A DNA stretch of 36,843 nucleotides, from positions 1 through 36,843 of the forward strand of contig NZ_DIGV01000058.1 in assembly GCF_002419815.1 (NCBI RefSeq). The letters are read 5' to 3'. A program made the translations under genes and the position numbers. Below, piece by piece: positions 1 to 9,598 of this stretch (position 1 is its first letter; each line of letters starts with the position of its first letter). Source of the DNA: Brevundimonas sp. UBA5713 (GTDB lineage Bacteria > Pseudomonadota > Alphaproteobacteria > Caulobacterales > Caulobacteraceae). The notes beneath the pieces were generated by a model. The model made no database searches. It was not told where the DNA came from and saw only the letters and a program-made list of their open reading frames with translations.

Positions 1-699
1 CACCGCATCCGTGCCCGTCAGGCGCTGGCGGGGCAGGAGAGCGCGTACGATAGCGAAGACCTGACCCCATGGCCGTGGCAGGCGGGGGACTGGGGCCGTC
101 ATGGCGTGCTGGCCTTTGATCGCGCGGCTCTGGCCCAGGCCTCGGGGCGGGTGTTGGCAGCGGCCCTGTTGTCGGCCTCGGGCACAGTGCGACCGCCGCG
201 CGGTGACCGGTTGGCGCGTGTGCAGGCCCACATTTGCGGCAATGAACCCTTCTCAGCCGTGCTGTGCGGCGCACGTATCGAAGCCAGCGCCGATCAGGTG
301 CTGATCGCGCGCGAGGCGGGCGAGATGGTGCGCTCCGGTCTGCCGCCGCTTCATTTGCGTCAACGGGTGCCCGCCGTCTGGGATGGCCGGTTTGAAATCA
401 CGGCACCGGATGATGGCTGGACCGTCCTGCCCGCCAGGGGGCTTTTGTCGCGTTTGTCTGCGTCGGATCGGGCGGCGTTCGAGGCCCTGCCGCCCTTTGT
501 TCGCGCCAGCGTGCCGGTTTTGCGCCGTGAAGGATCGGAAACCGTCGTTGCAGCGTTTACAACGGCTGAGGTAACACCGCTCGCGCCGCTGCGTTTTTGC
601 CTGAATGCCCCTGCGGGTATGGGCGAAACGACGCAGGAAGCCGGACTGTTTGCGGCTTTGCATAGCGAAAAGGGTTCGACTGCCCTATTTTCAGTCTGA
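1..699 (+). CDS. tilS: tRNA(Ile)-lysidine synthase, C-terminal part (TilS)
   Basis: The frame is open from the first base, so this is the 3' end of a gene that starts upstream; 232 codons are visible. TilS attaches lysine to C34 of the CAU-anticodon tRNA-Ile in the cytoplasm so that it reads AUA. The catalytic N-terminal ATP-pyrophosphatase domain with its PP-loop is outside the window, so the call rests on weaker C-terminal similarity (rich in Arg/Leu, with a predicted beta-type tail) and on context: tilS directly precedes ftsH in many proteobacteria, including Caulobacter. It ends 53 bp before ftsH with no terminator between them, so the two may be co-transcribed. The shorter in-frame Met at 106 is internal and not a real start. 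Confidence 0.72.
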   Translation, partial: HRIRARQALAGQESAYDSEDLTPWPWQAGDWGRHGVLAFDRAALAQASGRVLAAALLSASGTVRPPRGDRLARVQAHICGNEPFSAVLCGARIEASADQVLIAREAGEMVRSGLPPLHLRQRVPAVWDGRFEITAPDDGWTVLPARGLLSRLSASDRAAFEALPPFVRASVPVLRREGSETVVAAFTTAEVTPLAPLRFCLNAPAGMGETTQEAGLFAALHSEKGSTALFSV

Positions 700-752
700 G
701 ATATGTCTGTCCGACCTAGCCATCCGGTTTTGGTCGGGGAACTGAGGACCGC

Positions 753-2723
<1,971 letters not shown>

Positions 2724-2745
2724 TCCAGCGGTTCTCGCAGACATG

Positions 2746-2784
2746 AAAAAGGGGCGGCACCCGCAGGTGCCGCCCCTTTGTTTT
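2746..2784. terminator. Bidirectional intrinsic terminator between ftsH and the amidohydrolase gene
   Basis: GGGGCGGCACC (2751-2761) pairs perfectly with GGTGCCGCCCC (2766-2776) around a 4-nt loop. The stem is extended by AAA/TTT. A T-rich tail follows on the plus strand (TTTGTTTT, 2777-2784) and a five-A run precedes it (2746-2750), giving a T-tail on the minus strand. It lies between two convergent genes and should stop both transcripts. Confidence 0.93.
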
Positions 2785-2804
2785 GGTCCGTTCCTTGAAA
2801 CGAC

Positions 2805-4280
2805 TTAGTCGCGGTAGTTCAGGGCCGGTGCACGGTCACCGATGAGAGCGCGGTACTGGAAGTCCGGGCCGCGACGGCGCTCGAACTCTTCGGTTGCGGC
2901 GGCTATGACGTCCGGCGACTGGAACAGTTCCGCCGTGGTCAGGGCCAAGGTCTTGGCGGCCAGATGCGCGCCTTTCAGACCGATGGTGGTGCCCGACGCC
3001 ACGACGTTCTGCCAGTTGTGGCTGGCCGAGCCCGGCACGAAGGTGGCGGTCGACAGGCCCACGGTCGGCGTGACCCACGACACGTCAGACACGTCGGTCG
3101 AGCCACCGAAGTCACCGCCCATGACGGCCGGTTCGATCTGGCCGACGCTGGCCAGATCGACCTTGGTGGTCAGGGTCTTCTGGATTTCGGTCGCCAGCGC
3201 GATTTCTTCCTCATTCCATTCGATGCCGCCGACAGAGCGCAGATTGCGGTCCATGACGTGCATCAGGGTTTCGTTGTTCAGCATCGAATAGACGCCGCCA
3301 ATGGCCTCGAACTCGACACGGGTGCCAGTGCCCGTCGCCGCGCCTTCGGCGGCCAGCTTCACGCGCTCCAGAACATCGCGGACGATTTCCGGATCGGTGT
3401 GGCGCACATAGTAATAGGCTTCGGCATAGGACGGCACCACGTTCGGGGCCTTGCCGCCATCGGTGATGGCATAGTGGATGCGGGTGCGGTCAGGGATGTG
3501 CTCGCGCATCATGTTGACCATGTAGTTCATGGCCTCGATGCCATCGAGGGCCGAGCGGCCCTTGTCCGGTGCGGCAGCGGCATGCGCCGAGACGCCGTAG
3601 AAGCGGAACTTGCCCGAGACGTTGGACATGGTGTTGCCCTGACGGGCCGAGTTCACATTGCTGGGGTGCCAGTGCAGCGACACATCGACGTCGTCGAACA
3701 GGCCGTCGCGGACCATATAGACCTTGCCCGAGCCACCTTCTTCGGCGGGCGTGCCATAGACGCGCAGCTCGCCCTTAATGTTGTTGGCTTCCATCCAGGC
3801 CTTGACGGCAATGGCGGAGTGGACCGAGGCGGCTCCGAACAGGTTGTGGCCACAGCCGTGACCGCCTGCGCCACCGGCGCTTTCCTGAACCGGGCTCAGG
3901 GTCTGTGACAGTCCCGGCAGGGCGTCGTACTCAGCCAGAACGGCGATGACGGGGCCGTCGCCGTTCTTGAAGCTGGCGAGGAAGGCGGTCGGCTCGTTGG
4001 CGATGCCGGTTTCGACGGCAAAGCCCGCGTCACGCAGCTGTTGGGCCAGCAGCGCGGCGCTCTGGTGCTCCTGAAAGCCCAGCTCGGCGAATTTCCAAAG
4101 CTCCAGCGCGGCATGGTCAAGCGCCGGCTGATTGGCCTCGACCGTCGAGATGATGGCGCTGTGGTGCTCTGGCGACAGCGGTCCGGCCATGGCCGGAGCA
4201 GAAAGGGTCAGGGCGGCCATGCCGAAGGCGGCAGCGGCAAGGGCCTTGATCGAGGTCTGGCGACGAGAAGCGTGTCTCAT
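2805..4280 (-). CDS. Exported M20-family amidohydrolase (AbgB/M20D-like)
   Basis: A 491-residue metallo-amidohydrolase, probably periplasmic, that would cleave the amide bond of N-acyl amino acids or similar conjugates. The ATG at 4280 is preferred over an upstream in-frame GTG at 4316 because GGAG lies 6 nt ahead of it and a clear signal peptide follows (Arg-rich n-region, Ala/Leu core, cleavage near APAMA-G). Metal-site motifs of the M20 family are visible: AVLAEYDALPG, then GHGCGHN (His141, Cys143, His145) and GTPAEEGG, with LHWHP further on. The Cys in the metal loop fits the M20D branch. It lies 83 bp downstream of the TonB-dependent receptor on the same strand, so an operon importing and cleaving one substrate class is likely. 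The substrate is unknown. Confidence 0.88.
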   Translation of the reverse strand: MRHASRRQTSIKALAAAAFGMAALTLSAPAMAGPLSPEHHSAIISTVEANQPALDHAALELWKFAELGFQEHQSAALLAQQLRDAGFAVETGIANEPTAFLASFKNGDGPVIAVLAEYDALPGLSQTLSPVQESAGGAGGHGCGHNLFGAASVHSAIAVKAWMEANNIKGELRVYGTPAEEGGSGKVYMVRDGLFDDVDVSLHWHPSNVNSARQGNTMSNVSGKFRFYGVSAHAAAAPDKGRSALDGIEAMNYMVNMMREHIPDRTRIHYAITDGGKAPNVVPSYAEAYYYVRHTDPEIVRDVLERVKLAAEGAATGTGTRVEFEAIGGVYSMLNNETLMHVMDRNLRSVGGIEWNEEEIALATEIQKTLTTKVDLASVGQIEPAVMGGDFGGSTDVSDVSWVTPTVGLSTATFVPGSASHNWQNVVASGTTIGLKGAHLAAKTLALTTAELFQSPDVIAAATEEFERRRGPDFQYRALIGDRAPALNYRD

Positions 4281-4316
4281 AGTCGGCTCCGATACTCTGT
4301 AGGGTACATAAACCAA

Positions 4317-4345
4317 GGGCGGAGAGCGATGTTCGCCCTCCGCCC
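4317..4345 (-). terminator. Intercistronic hairpin between receptor and amidohydrolase genes
   Basis: GGGCGGAG (4317-4324) pairs with CTCCGCCC (4338-4345). A further GCGA/TCGC inner stem follows an A/C mismatch, with a 3-nt TGT loop. On the minus strand it is followed by TTGGTTTATG, only a weak T-tract. It may be a partial terminator or an mRNA-stabilising stem that lowers amidohydrolase expression relative to the receptor. Confidence 0.5.
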
Positions 4346-4363
4346 CGAAAGTCTCAAGACTGA

Positions 4364-7300
4364 TTAGAAGGTCTTGCGGAAGCTGGCGTACCAGTAGCGC
4401 CCGTAGGGCTGGTACACCGTGCCGACATAGCCACCGCTGGCCAGCGGCGGGGTCTCGTCGGTGATGTTGCGGACGCCCACTCGGACCGAGGCATTAGCCA
4501 GAGCCGGGGTGATCTGCGAACCATCGAAGGCGTATTCGGCGTAGAGGTTGCCCGTCAGGGTGTCTTCCACGGTCCAGAAGTCGCCGTCGGCGTTGGTGAC
4601 GCTGTCGTCGTACAGCGAGGAGATGTACTGGGTGAAGGCACCCACGGTCCATGCATCCTTGCGCCAGGTGGTGGACAGCGACCACTTCCATTCCGGACGG
4701 CCCATGTCGGCAATCATGTCGCCCATGGAGCCCGAGATGAAGATGTTCGAATCCAGCTCGCCCGAAGCCACGGCATCGGACAGACGCTGGGTGTCCGGCG
4801 CCATGTCGAGGTAGTATTTCAGCAGGTGCGAGACGTTCAGGTTGGCGCTGAAATCACCGTAACGGTCGGTGCGCAGCTTCCACATGACGCCCAGATCCAG
4901 ACCTTCAACCGTTTGCGGCTGCTGGTTGGTGTAGGCGTCCTTGATGTGGTCGATTTCGCCCGCAGCCTCGAAGCCCGAACCGGCGAAGATACGCTCGTCG
5001 GCGGCGGTGACTTCCTTGCGGACCACGTTCGGGTTGTACGAGCCGTTCTTGCGCAGCAGGTAGTCCAGCGTCACAGCGTTCTGGCCACGGAACAGACCGA
5101 CCATGCCGGTTTGCTCGACCTGCCACCAGTCAGCGGTGATGGTGAAATCGCCGTACTCGGCCGGAATGAAGCGCGGCTGGAACACCACGCCGATCGACAG
5201 GGTCTCGGACTCTTCCGGATCCAGGTCCGGATTGCCCGAGCGGCGCTCCGGCGTCGACTTGCGGGCATGGGCCTGACGGAAGTCGTCAATGTAGTCGGCG
5301 CTGACGTAGTTGCCGGTGTTGGCACCGCAGTTACGCAGGCCGCCCGACAGGGCACCGTTGGCGTCCAGAGCCGCGCAATAGGTCCAGTCGATGGTCTGGT
5401 TCGAGCGGGTGATGACGGTTGCGTTGATCTGTTCCAGGTTCGGGGCGCGGAAGCCCTGTGCCCACGAACCGCGAACGCGGAAGCCGTCTACGATGTCCCA
5501 TGCCGCGGCGAACTTCGGCTTGGCGATCGAACCGAAGTCCGAATACTCCTCGAAGCGGCCAGCCAGCTGGACCTCGAGGTTGTGGACCAGCGGAATGCCC
5601 ATGTCCGGCGAGACCAGCGGCGCGGCGATTTCGGCATAGGCCGAGAAGACGTCACGTTCCCCGTAGGTGTCCGGATTTTCGTTCTGGTTGATGAAGTCCG
5701 ACGACCAGACGCCAGCCAGATTCTGGTAGCGGATGGTGCCGTCCATGCGGTCGTCGCGGTCGTCCATCTGGGTTTCCTTACGGAACTCGATGCCCGCAGC
5801 TACGCCCACCGGACCGGCCGGAAGCTGGTAGATGTCCGGACGAGAGACCTTGAAGTCCCACAGGGCCAGCTCGGTCTTGGTACGACGCACCAGATCCACG
5901 CGGATGCCGTCGATGGCAGCCTGGTTCGACAGGGTGGTGTCGCCGACTTGCGGATTGCTGGCGTTACCACCGTTGAAGAAGTTATAGGCGTCCGGCGTGT
6001 TCTTGCCGGCCCATTCTTCCAGCTTGGTGGCCGAGATGTTGTCCGACACGTCCTTGGCCGACGCTTCGGAATACAGGACAGCCGATTCCCAGTTCCAGCC
6101 GTTCCAGTCACCGCGCAGGCCGCCCAAAATGCGGAACTGCTTGTTGGTGACGGCGACGCTGATCGGGCCGAGGTCCGAGAAGCGGTAGCCGGTCATGGTG
6201 ATGTCCGGGCTGCCCGCGATCGGGTTGTAATAGTTCGTGCCCGGAATGATGAAGTTCACAGCCGAGGCCGAGGCGATCGGCTCTTGATAGGCTTGCGACT
6301 TGGCGTGATAGCCGCCCAGCTCACCGAAGGCTTCGATGTTGTCGTTGATCTGATAGCGACCGGTAAGGAACAGGTTGAAGCGGTCCACTTCTGGCATGAC
6401 CGACAGACCCATGGTCGCGGTGTCGGCGTTCAGTTCCGACGGCAGGGTGCCGTTGTTACGCAGGCAGACGCCATCGCCGATCTGGGTGGCGCACAGCGCA
6501 TGGGTGCCAGGCAGGACGGTGAAAGCCTGACCTGCCGAACCATTGGCGTTGCGGACGGTGAAACGGCCCCACGGCGCGATGTTCGAGGTGCCGACCAGCG
6601 TGCTGTCGTTTTCAAAGCCGGTGCCGGCGAACAGGTGGCTGATGTTGTTGGTGGCCGTGTAGTCCTGATCGAGCGTGTTCAGCTCGTCGCGGTGGTCATA
6701 GTTGAAGAAGGCCGAGACGTTGGCGCGGCCATCCAGGAAGTCCTTGCCGCCGTACAGCGAGAAGTTGAGCTCGCGCATGCCGGTGCCCTCGGCACCGCCG
6801 TACTGGGTCGAGACGGTCCAGTCGTTCATGTCGTCGCGCAGGACGGTGTTGACGACGCCGGCCACGGCATCTGCGCCATAGATGGCGGCGGCGCCGTCAC
6901 GCAGCACTTCCATGCGCTTCAGGCCCGACACCGGAATGGCGTTGGTGTTGTAGGTCAGAACCGGAACGAGGTGTTCGTTGGCTTGCGAGGTCGGGTGGCC
7001 GACAACGCGGCGGCCGTTCAGCAGCACCAGGGTGTTGCCGATGCCGAGGCTGCGCAGGTTCACCGAACCCGTGTCGCCACGGGCCGAGTTGGCGGTGTTC
7101 GGCTGATAGGACGAGTTGAAGGTCACGTCGCCCATTTGCGGGATCGAGCGGAACAGGTCGTCGCCCGAGGCCGGAGCCGCAGCGATGATGTCGTCTTCGC
7201 TGACGACGGTGACCGGCAGAGCCGCCGTAACCTTGGCACCGCGGATCTGCGAGCCGACGACGACGATTTCCTCGACTTCGGTGACGTCTTGTTCTTGCGC

Positions 7301-7387
7301 GTAGACGGTGGTGGCTGCGGCACCCAGCAGGGCGCTGGAAGCCAGCATGGCGGCGCGGAGATTCCGGCGCGCGTGGCGATAGGACAT
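4364..7387 (-). CDS. TonB-dependent outer-membrane receptor
   Basis: A 1007-residue TonB-dependent receptor. It has a signal peptide ending near TTVYAQ, a short acidic stretch with EEIVVVGSQI that could serve as the TonB box, then a plug domain (about residues 50-180). The plug motifs include LRSLGIGNTLVLLNGRR and the highly conserved VLRDGAAAIYGADAVAGVVN. The rest is a long beta-barrel ending in an aromatic C-terminal residue (YWYASFRKTF), the signature for barrel insertion. It should import a substrate too large for porins, using TonB energy. Neighbouring exported peptidases suggest peptides or acylated amino acids, which is inference. A GAGGGG ribosome site lies about 9 nt before the ATG, and transcription is divergent from the gamma-glutamyltransferase gene. 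Confidence 0.95.
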   Translation of the reverse strand: MSYRHARRNLRAAMLASSALLGAAATTVYAQEQDVTEVEEIVVVGSQIRGAKVTAALPVTVVSEDDIIAAAPASGDDLFRSIPQMGDVTFNSSYQPNTANSARGDTGSVNLRSLGIGNTLVLLNGRRVVGHPTSQANEHLVPVLTYNTNAIPVSGLKRMEVLRDGAAAIYGADAVAGVVNTVLRDDMNDWTVSTQYGGAEGTGMRELNFSLYGGKDFLDGRANVSAFFNYDHRDELNTLDQDYTATNNISHLFAGTGFENDSTLVGTSNIAPWGRFTVRNANGSAGQAFTVLPGTHALCATQIGDGVCLRNNGTLPSELNADTATMGLSVMPEVDRFNLFLTGRYQINDNIEAFGELGGYHAKSQAYQEPIASASAVNFIIPGTNYYNPIAGSPDITMTGYRFSDLGPISVAVTNKQFRILGGLRGDWNGWNWESAVLYSEASAKDVSDNISATKLEEWAGKNTPDAYNFFNGGNASNPQVGDTTLSNQAAIDGIRVDLVRRTKTELALWDFKVSRPDIYQLPAGPVGVAAGIEFRKETQMDDRDDRMDGTIRYQNLAGVWSSDFINQNENPDTYGERDVFSAYAEIAAPLVSPDMGIPLVHNLEVQLAGRFEEYSDFGSIAKPKFAAAWDIVDGFRVRGSWAQGFRAPNLEQINATVITRSNQTIDWTYCAALDANGALSGGLRNCGANTGNYVSADYIDDFRQAHARKSTPERRSGNPDLDPEESETLSIGVVFQPRFIPAEYGDFTITADWWQVEQTGMVGLFRGQNAVTLDYLLRKNGSYNPNVVRKEVTAADERIFAGSGFEAAGEIDHIKDAYTNQQPQTVEGLDLGVMWKLRTDRYGDFSANLNVSHLLKYYLDMAPDTQRLSDAVASGELDSNIFISGSMGDMIADMGRPEWKWSLSTTWRKDAWTVGAFTQYISSLYDDSVTNADGDFWTVEDTLTGNLYAEYAFDGSQITPALANASVRVGVRNITDETPPLASGGYVGTVYQPYGRYWYASFRKTF

Positions 7388-7743
7388 ATCGATGAACCCC
7401 TCAATGATAAGGCCTGAAGCCCCTTGAAAGCCAAGCTTCTCGGGGTTTCAGCGTCCGGTCCCCACATCCCCGCCCCTCTGTGACAAGGGTATGCGGCCGA
7501 ACTTGTGGCTGGGGTTGTTACAGCAAGAGAACAACTCTGCAACACAATGAGGGTTAAAAAATGCCAATATAGCGGCGATACCACACATCGTTATTCCAAA
7601 ACATGTTGTTATGTGACTGAAAATAGAATGGTATCGCCTGGCTTTAGATAAGCTTGGTGTGCGATTGGCGTATCTTCGTGCGGTGAGGCTTGAGGGCGCT
7701 GCGGTGTCCCTATTGGGGCGAAAACAGAAAAGGGGAGGGCTGC
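7388..7743. promoter_or_regulatory. Divergent intergenic region with nested inverted repeats
   Basis: No credible gene lies in these 356 bases, which become AT-rich from about 7540 to 7660. The main feature is at 7574-7638: GGCGATACCA (7574-7583) and its exact reverse complement TGGTATCGCC (7629-7638) flank a second pair, CACAT (7584-7588) and ATGTG (7611-7615), with the palindrome AACATGTT (7600-7607) near the centre. It lies between the divergent receptor and gamma-glutamyltransferase genes and is best read as an operator or promoter region controlling both. No canonical -35/-10 pair was assigned. Confidence 0.6.
7393..7450 (-). promoter_or_regulatory. Receptor mRNA leader with two competing pairing options
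   Basis: On the minus strand the leader contains TGAAACCCC (7450-7442), GGGGCTTCA (7423-7415) and GGGGTTCA (7400-7393). The first segment can pair with the second (one G-T pair) or with the third (one bulged A). The third overlaps the presumed ribosome site. The complementarity is visible; any switching role is speculative. Confidence 0.3.
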
Positions 7744-9489
7744 GTGGCTCGTAAGAATTGGTTTGTAATGGTCTCGGCAGCGGCGCTTCTGGGCCTCGCT
7801 CCGGCAGTCGTTCCGGCGGTGGCGCAGGAGGCGGCCGTCCGTCCCGCTTCGGGCAGCGGCGGCGATATCGTCAGCTATAGCCAGATCCACAATCCGGTCA
7901 TCGGCCGCGATGGCATGGTGGTCAGCCAGTCGGATCTGGCGACCCGCGTAGGCGTGGAAATTCTGGCCAAGGGCGGCAATGCCGTGGACGCCGCTCTGGC
8001 CGTCGGCTTTGCCGAGGCTGTGACCCTACCGCGCGCAGGGAATATCGGCGGCTCCGGCTATCTGATAATCCACATGGCCGCGACGGCGGATCGTCCGGCC
8101 CAGGACATTGCGATCAACTATTATGGCGTGGCTCCGGCCTCGATGACCCCGCAGTCGCTGCTGGGACCCGATGGCAAGTTCGACCGCTCGCGCCCGTCCG
8201 ACATGCGTAATGTGGCCGTGCCCGGCACTGTCATGGGCTTTTGGGAAGCCCATCAGCGCTTTGGCTCCATGCCGTGGTCCGAACTGGTCCAGCCTGCCAT
8301 CAAACTGGCCGAGGAAGGCTATGTGCTGACCGATGGCGAAGCCGATGCCACCGCCGGTCGCGCCCGTTTTCTTGCGCTCGATCCGGGTGCTGCCGAGGCC
8401 TATCTGAAGCCGGACGGCACGCCGTACCGTGCGGGTGAGGTCTTCAAACAGCCGCTGCTGGCCGAAAGCCTGCGCAAGGTGGCGGAAGGCGGCGCCGACG
8501 AATTCTACAAGGGCGAGCTGGCCCGCAAGATCGTCGAGGGTGTGCAGGCCGGTGGCGGCTTCATCACCATGGAAGACATGGCCAATTATCGCGCCGTAGT
8601 GTCCGAGCCGATCTGGGGATCGTACCGTGGCCACCGCATCGCCTTCATGCCGCCGACCGCCTCGGGCGTGACGGTAGCGCAGGCCCTGAACATGCTGGAG
8701 CATTTCGATCTGGCCGAAATGGGTTGGGGCAGCGTCGACAGCCTGCACCTGATTTCGGAAGTGATGAAGGTGGCCAACCATGACCGCCGCCTGATCGGTG
8801 GCGACCCGCACTGGGACACGCCTGCCGAAGGTCTGGCCAGCAAGGCGTTCGCCGCCGAACGCGTGAAACTGGTGTCGATGGATGCGGTGCTGGACGGTAA
8901 TCAGGTGCCGGACGGCAATCCCTATCCATATGAAAGCCAGGACACGACCCACTATTCGGTGGCGGACAAGTTCGGCAATGCGGCCTCGGTGACCTACACC
9001 CTGTCCAACTCCTATGGCGCGCACGTCGCTCCGGTAGGGACGGGCATTCTGCTGAACAATCACCTCGATAATTTCTCGTGGGGTACCGAAGGCCAGCCGA
9101 ACTCTCCGGCAGGCGGCAAGCGCACCGGCTCGACCATCACCCCGATGATCGTGTTCAAGGACGACAAGCCGTGGCTGGTCACCGGCACGCCGGGTGGCGG
9201 CTATATCATCGCCACCATGGTGCAGCTGATCTCCAACGTCATCGACCACAAACTGAATGTGGCCGAGGCGGCGATGCGTCCACGCATCAACCAGGGCTGG
9301 GGCGGCTCTCCGCTGGAGCTGGAAAGCGGCTTCCCGCGCGACATCGAACGACTGCTGCAAGCACGCGGTCACCAGACCCGTGGCTCCAACACCATGGGCT
9401 CGACCCAGTCGATCATGATCGAGGGTGACCGTTTCTACGGGGCGGCAGACACCCGCCGACCGGACGCTTCGGCGATCGGCGTCCGTTAA
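7744..9489 (+). CDS. ggt: Exported gamma-glutamyltransferase (Ntn hydrolase)
   Basis: Gamma-glutamyltransferase releases or transfers the gamma-glutamyl group of glutathione and gamma-glutamyl peptides in the periplasm. The GTG at 7744 is chosen because GGGGAGGG lies just ahead of it and a signal peptide follows directly (cleavage near AVAQ-E), giving 581 residues, typical for the family. The precursor self-cleaves before a threonine: the conserved TTHYSV is present, with the likely nucleophile at Thr401 preceded by Asp. The downstream motifs GILLNNHLDNFS and TGTPGGGYI match the small subunit. The proprotein should split into subunits of about 400 and 180 residues. An upstream in-frame ATG at 7690 lacks a comparable ribosome site and would bury the signal peptide. 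Confidence 0.94.
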   Translation: MARKNWFVMVSAAALLGLAPAVVPAVAQEAAVRPASGSGGDIVSYSQIHNPVIGRDGMVVSQSDLATRVGVEILAKGGNAVDAALAVGFAEAVTLPRAGNIGGSGYLIIHMAATADRPAQDIAINYYGVAPASMTPQSLLGPDGKFDRSRPSDMRNVAVPGTVMGFWEAHQRFGSMPWSELVQPAIKLAEEGYVLTDGEADATAGRARFLALDPGAAEAYLKPDGTPYRAGEVFKQPLLAESLRKVAEGGADEFYKGELARKIVEGVQAGGGFITMEDMANYRAVVSEPIWGSYRGHRIAFMPPTASGVTVAQALNMLEHFDLAEMGWGSVDSLHLISEVMKVANHDRRLIGGDPHWDTPAEGLASKAFAAERVKLVSMDAVLDGNQVPDGNPYPYESQDTTHYSVADKFGNAASVTYTLSNSYGAHVAPVGTGILLNNHLDNFSWGTEGQPNSPAGGKRTGSTITPMIVFKDDKPWLVTGTPGGGYIIATMVQLISNVIDHKLNVAEAAMRPRINQGWGGSPLELESGFPRDIERLLQARGHQTRGSNTMGSTQSIMIEGDRFYGAADTRRPDASAIGVR

Positions 9490-9505
9490 AAACGGCAAAT
9501 GATCT

Positions 9506-9534
9506 GGCCCGGCCCTTGCGCCGGGCCTTTTCTT
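9506..9534 (+). terminator. Intrinsic terminator after ggt
   Basis: GGCCCGGC (9506-9513) pairs perfectly with GCCGGGCC (9520-9527), followed by TTTTCTT. It begins 16 bp after the ggt stop codon, so the metalloprotease gene probably has its own promoter. Confidence 0.88.
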
Positions 9535-9598
9535 ATTGGACCAAGGCTTAAGGGCGCGGCGTCGGAGGGGACGTCGTCAAACATCGAGGGGCGTGCGC

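Noticed and set aside
4826..7417. An 863-codon open frame on the plus strand across the TonB receptor gene
   Set aside because: It is fully antisense to a clear receptor gene, has Val/Asp/Arg/Gly-rich low-information sequence, and shows no recognisable motif. Codon bias in the real gene removes stops in this frame.
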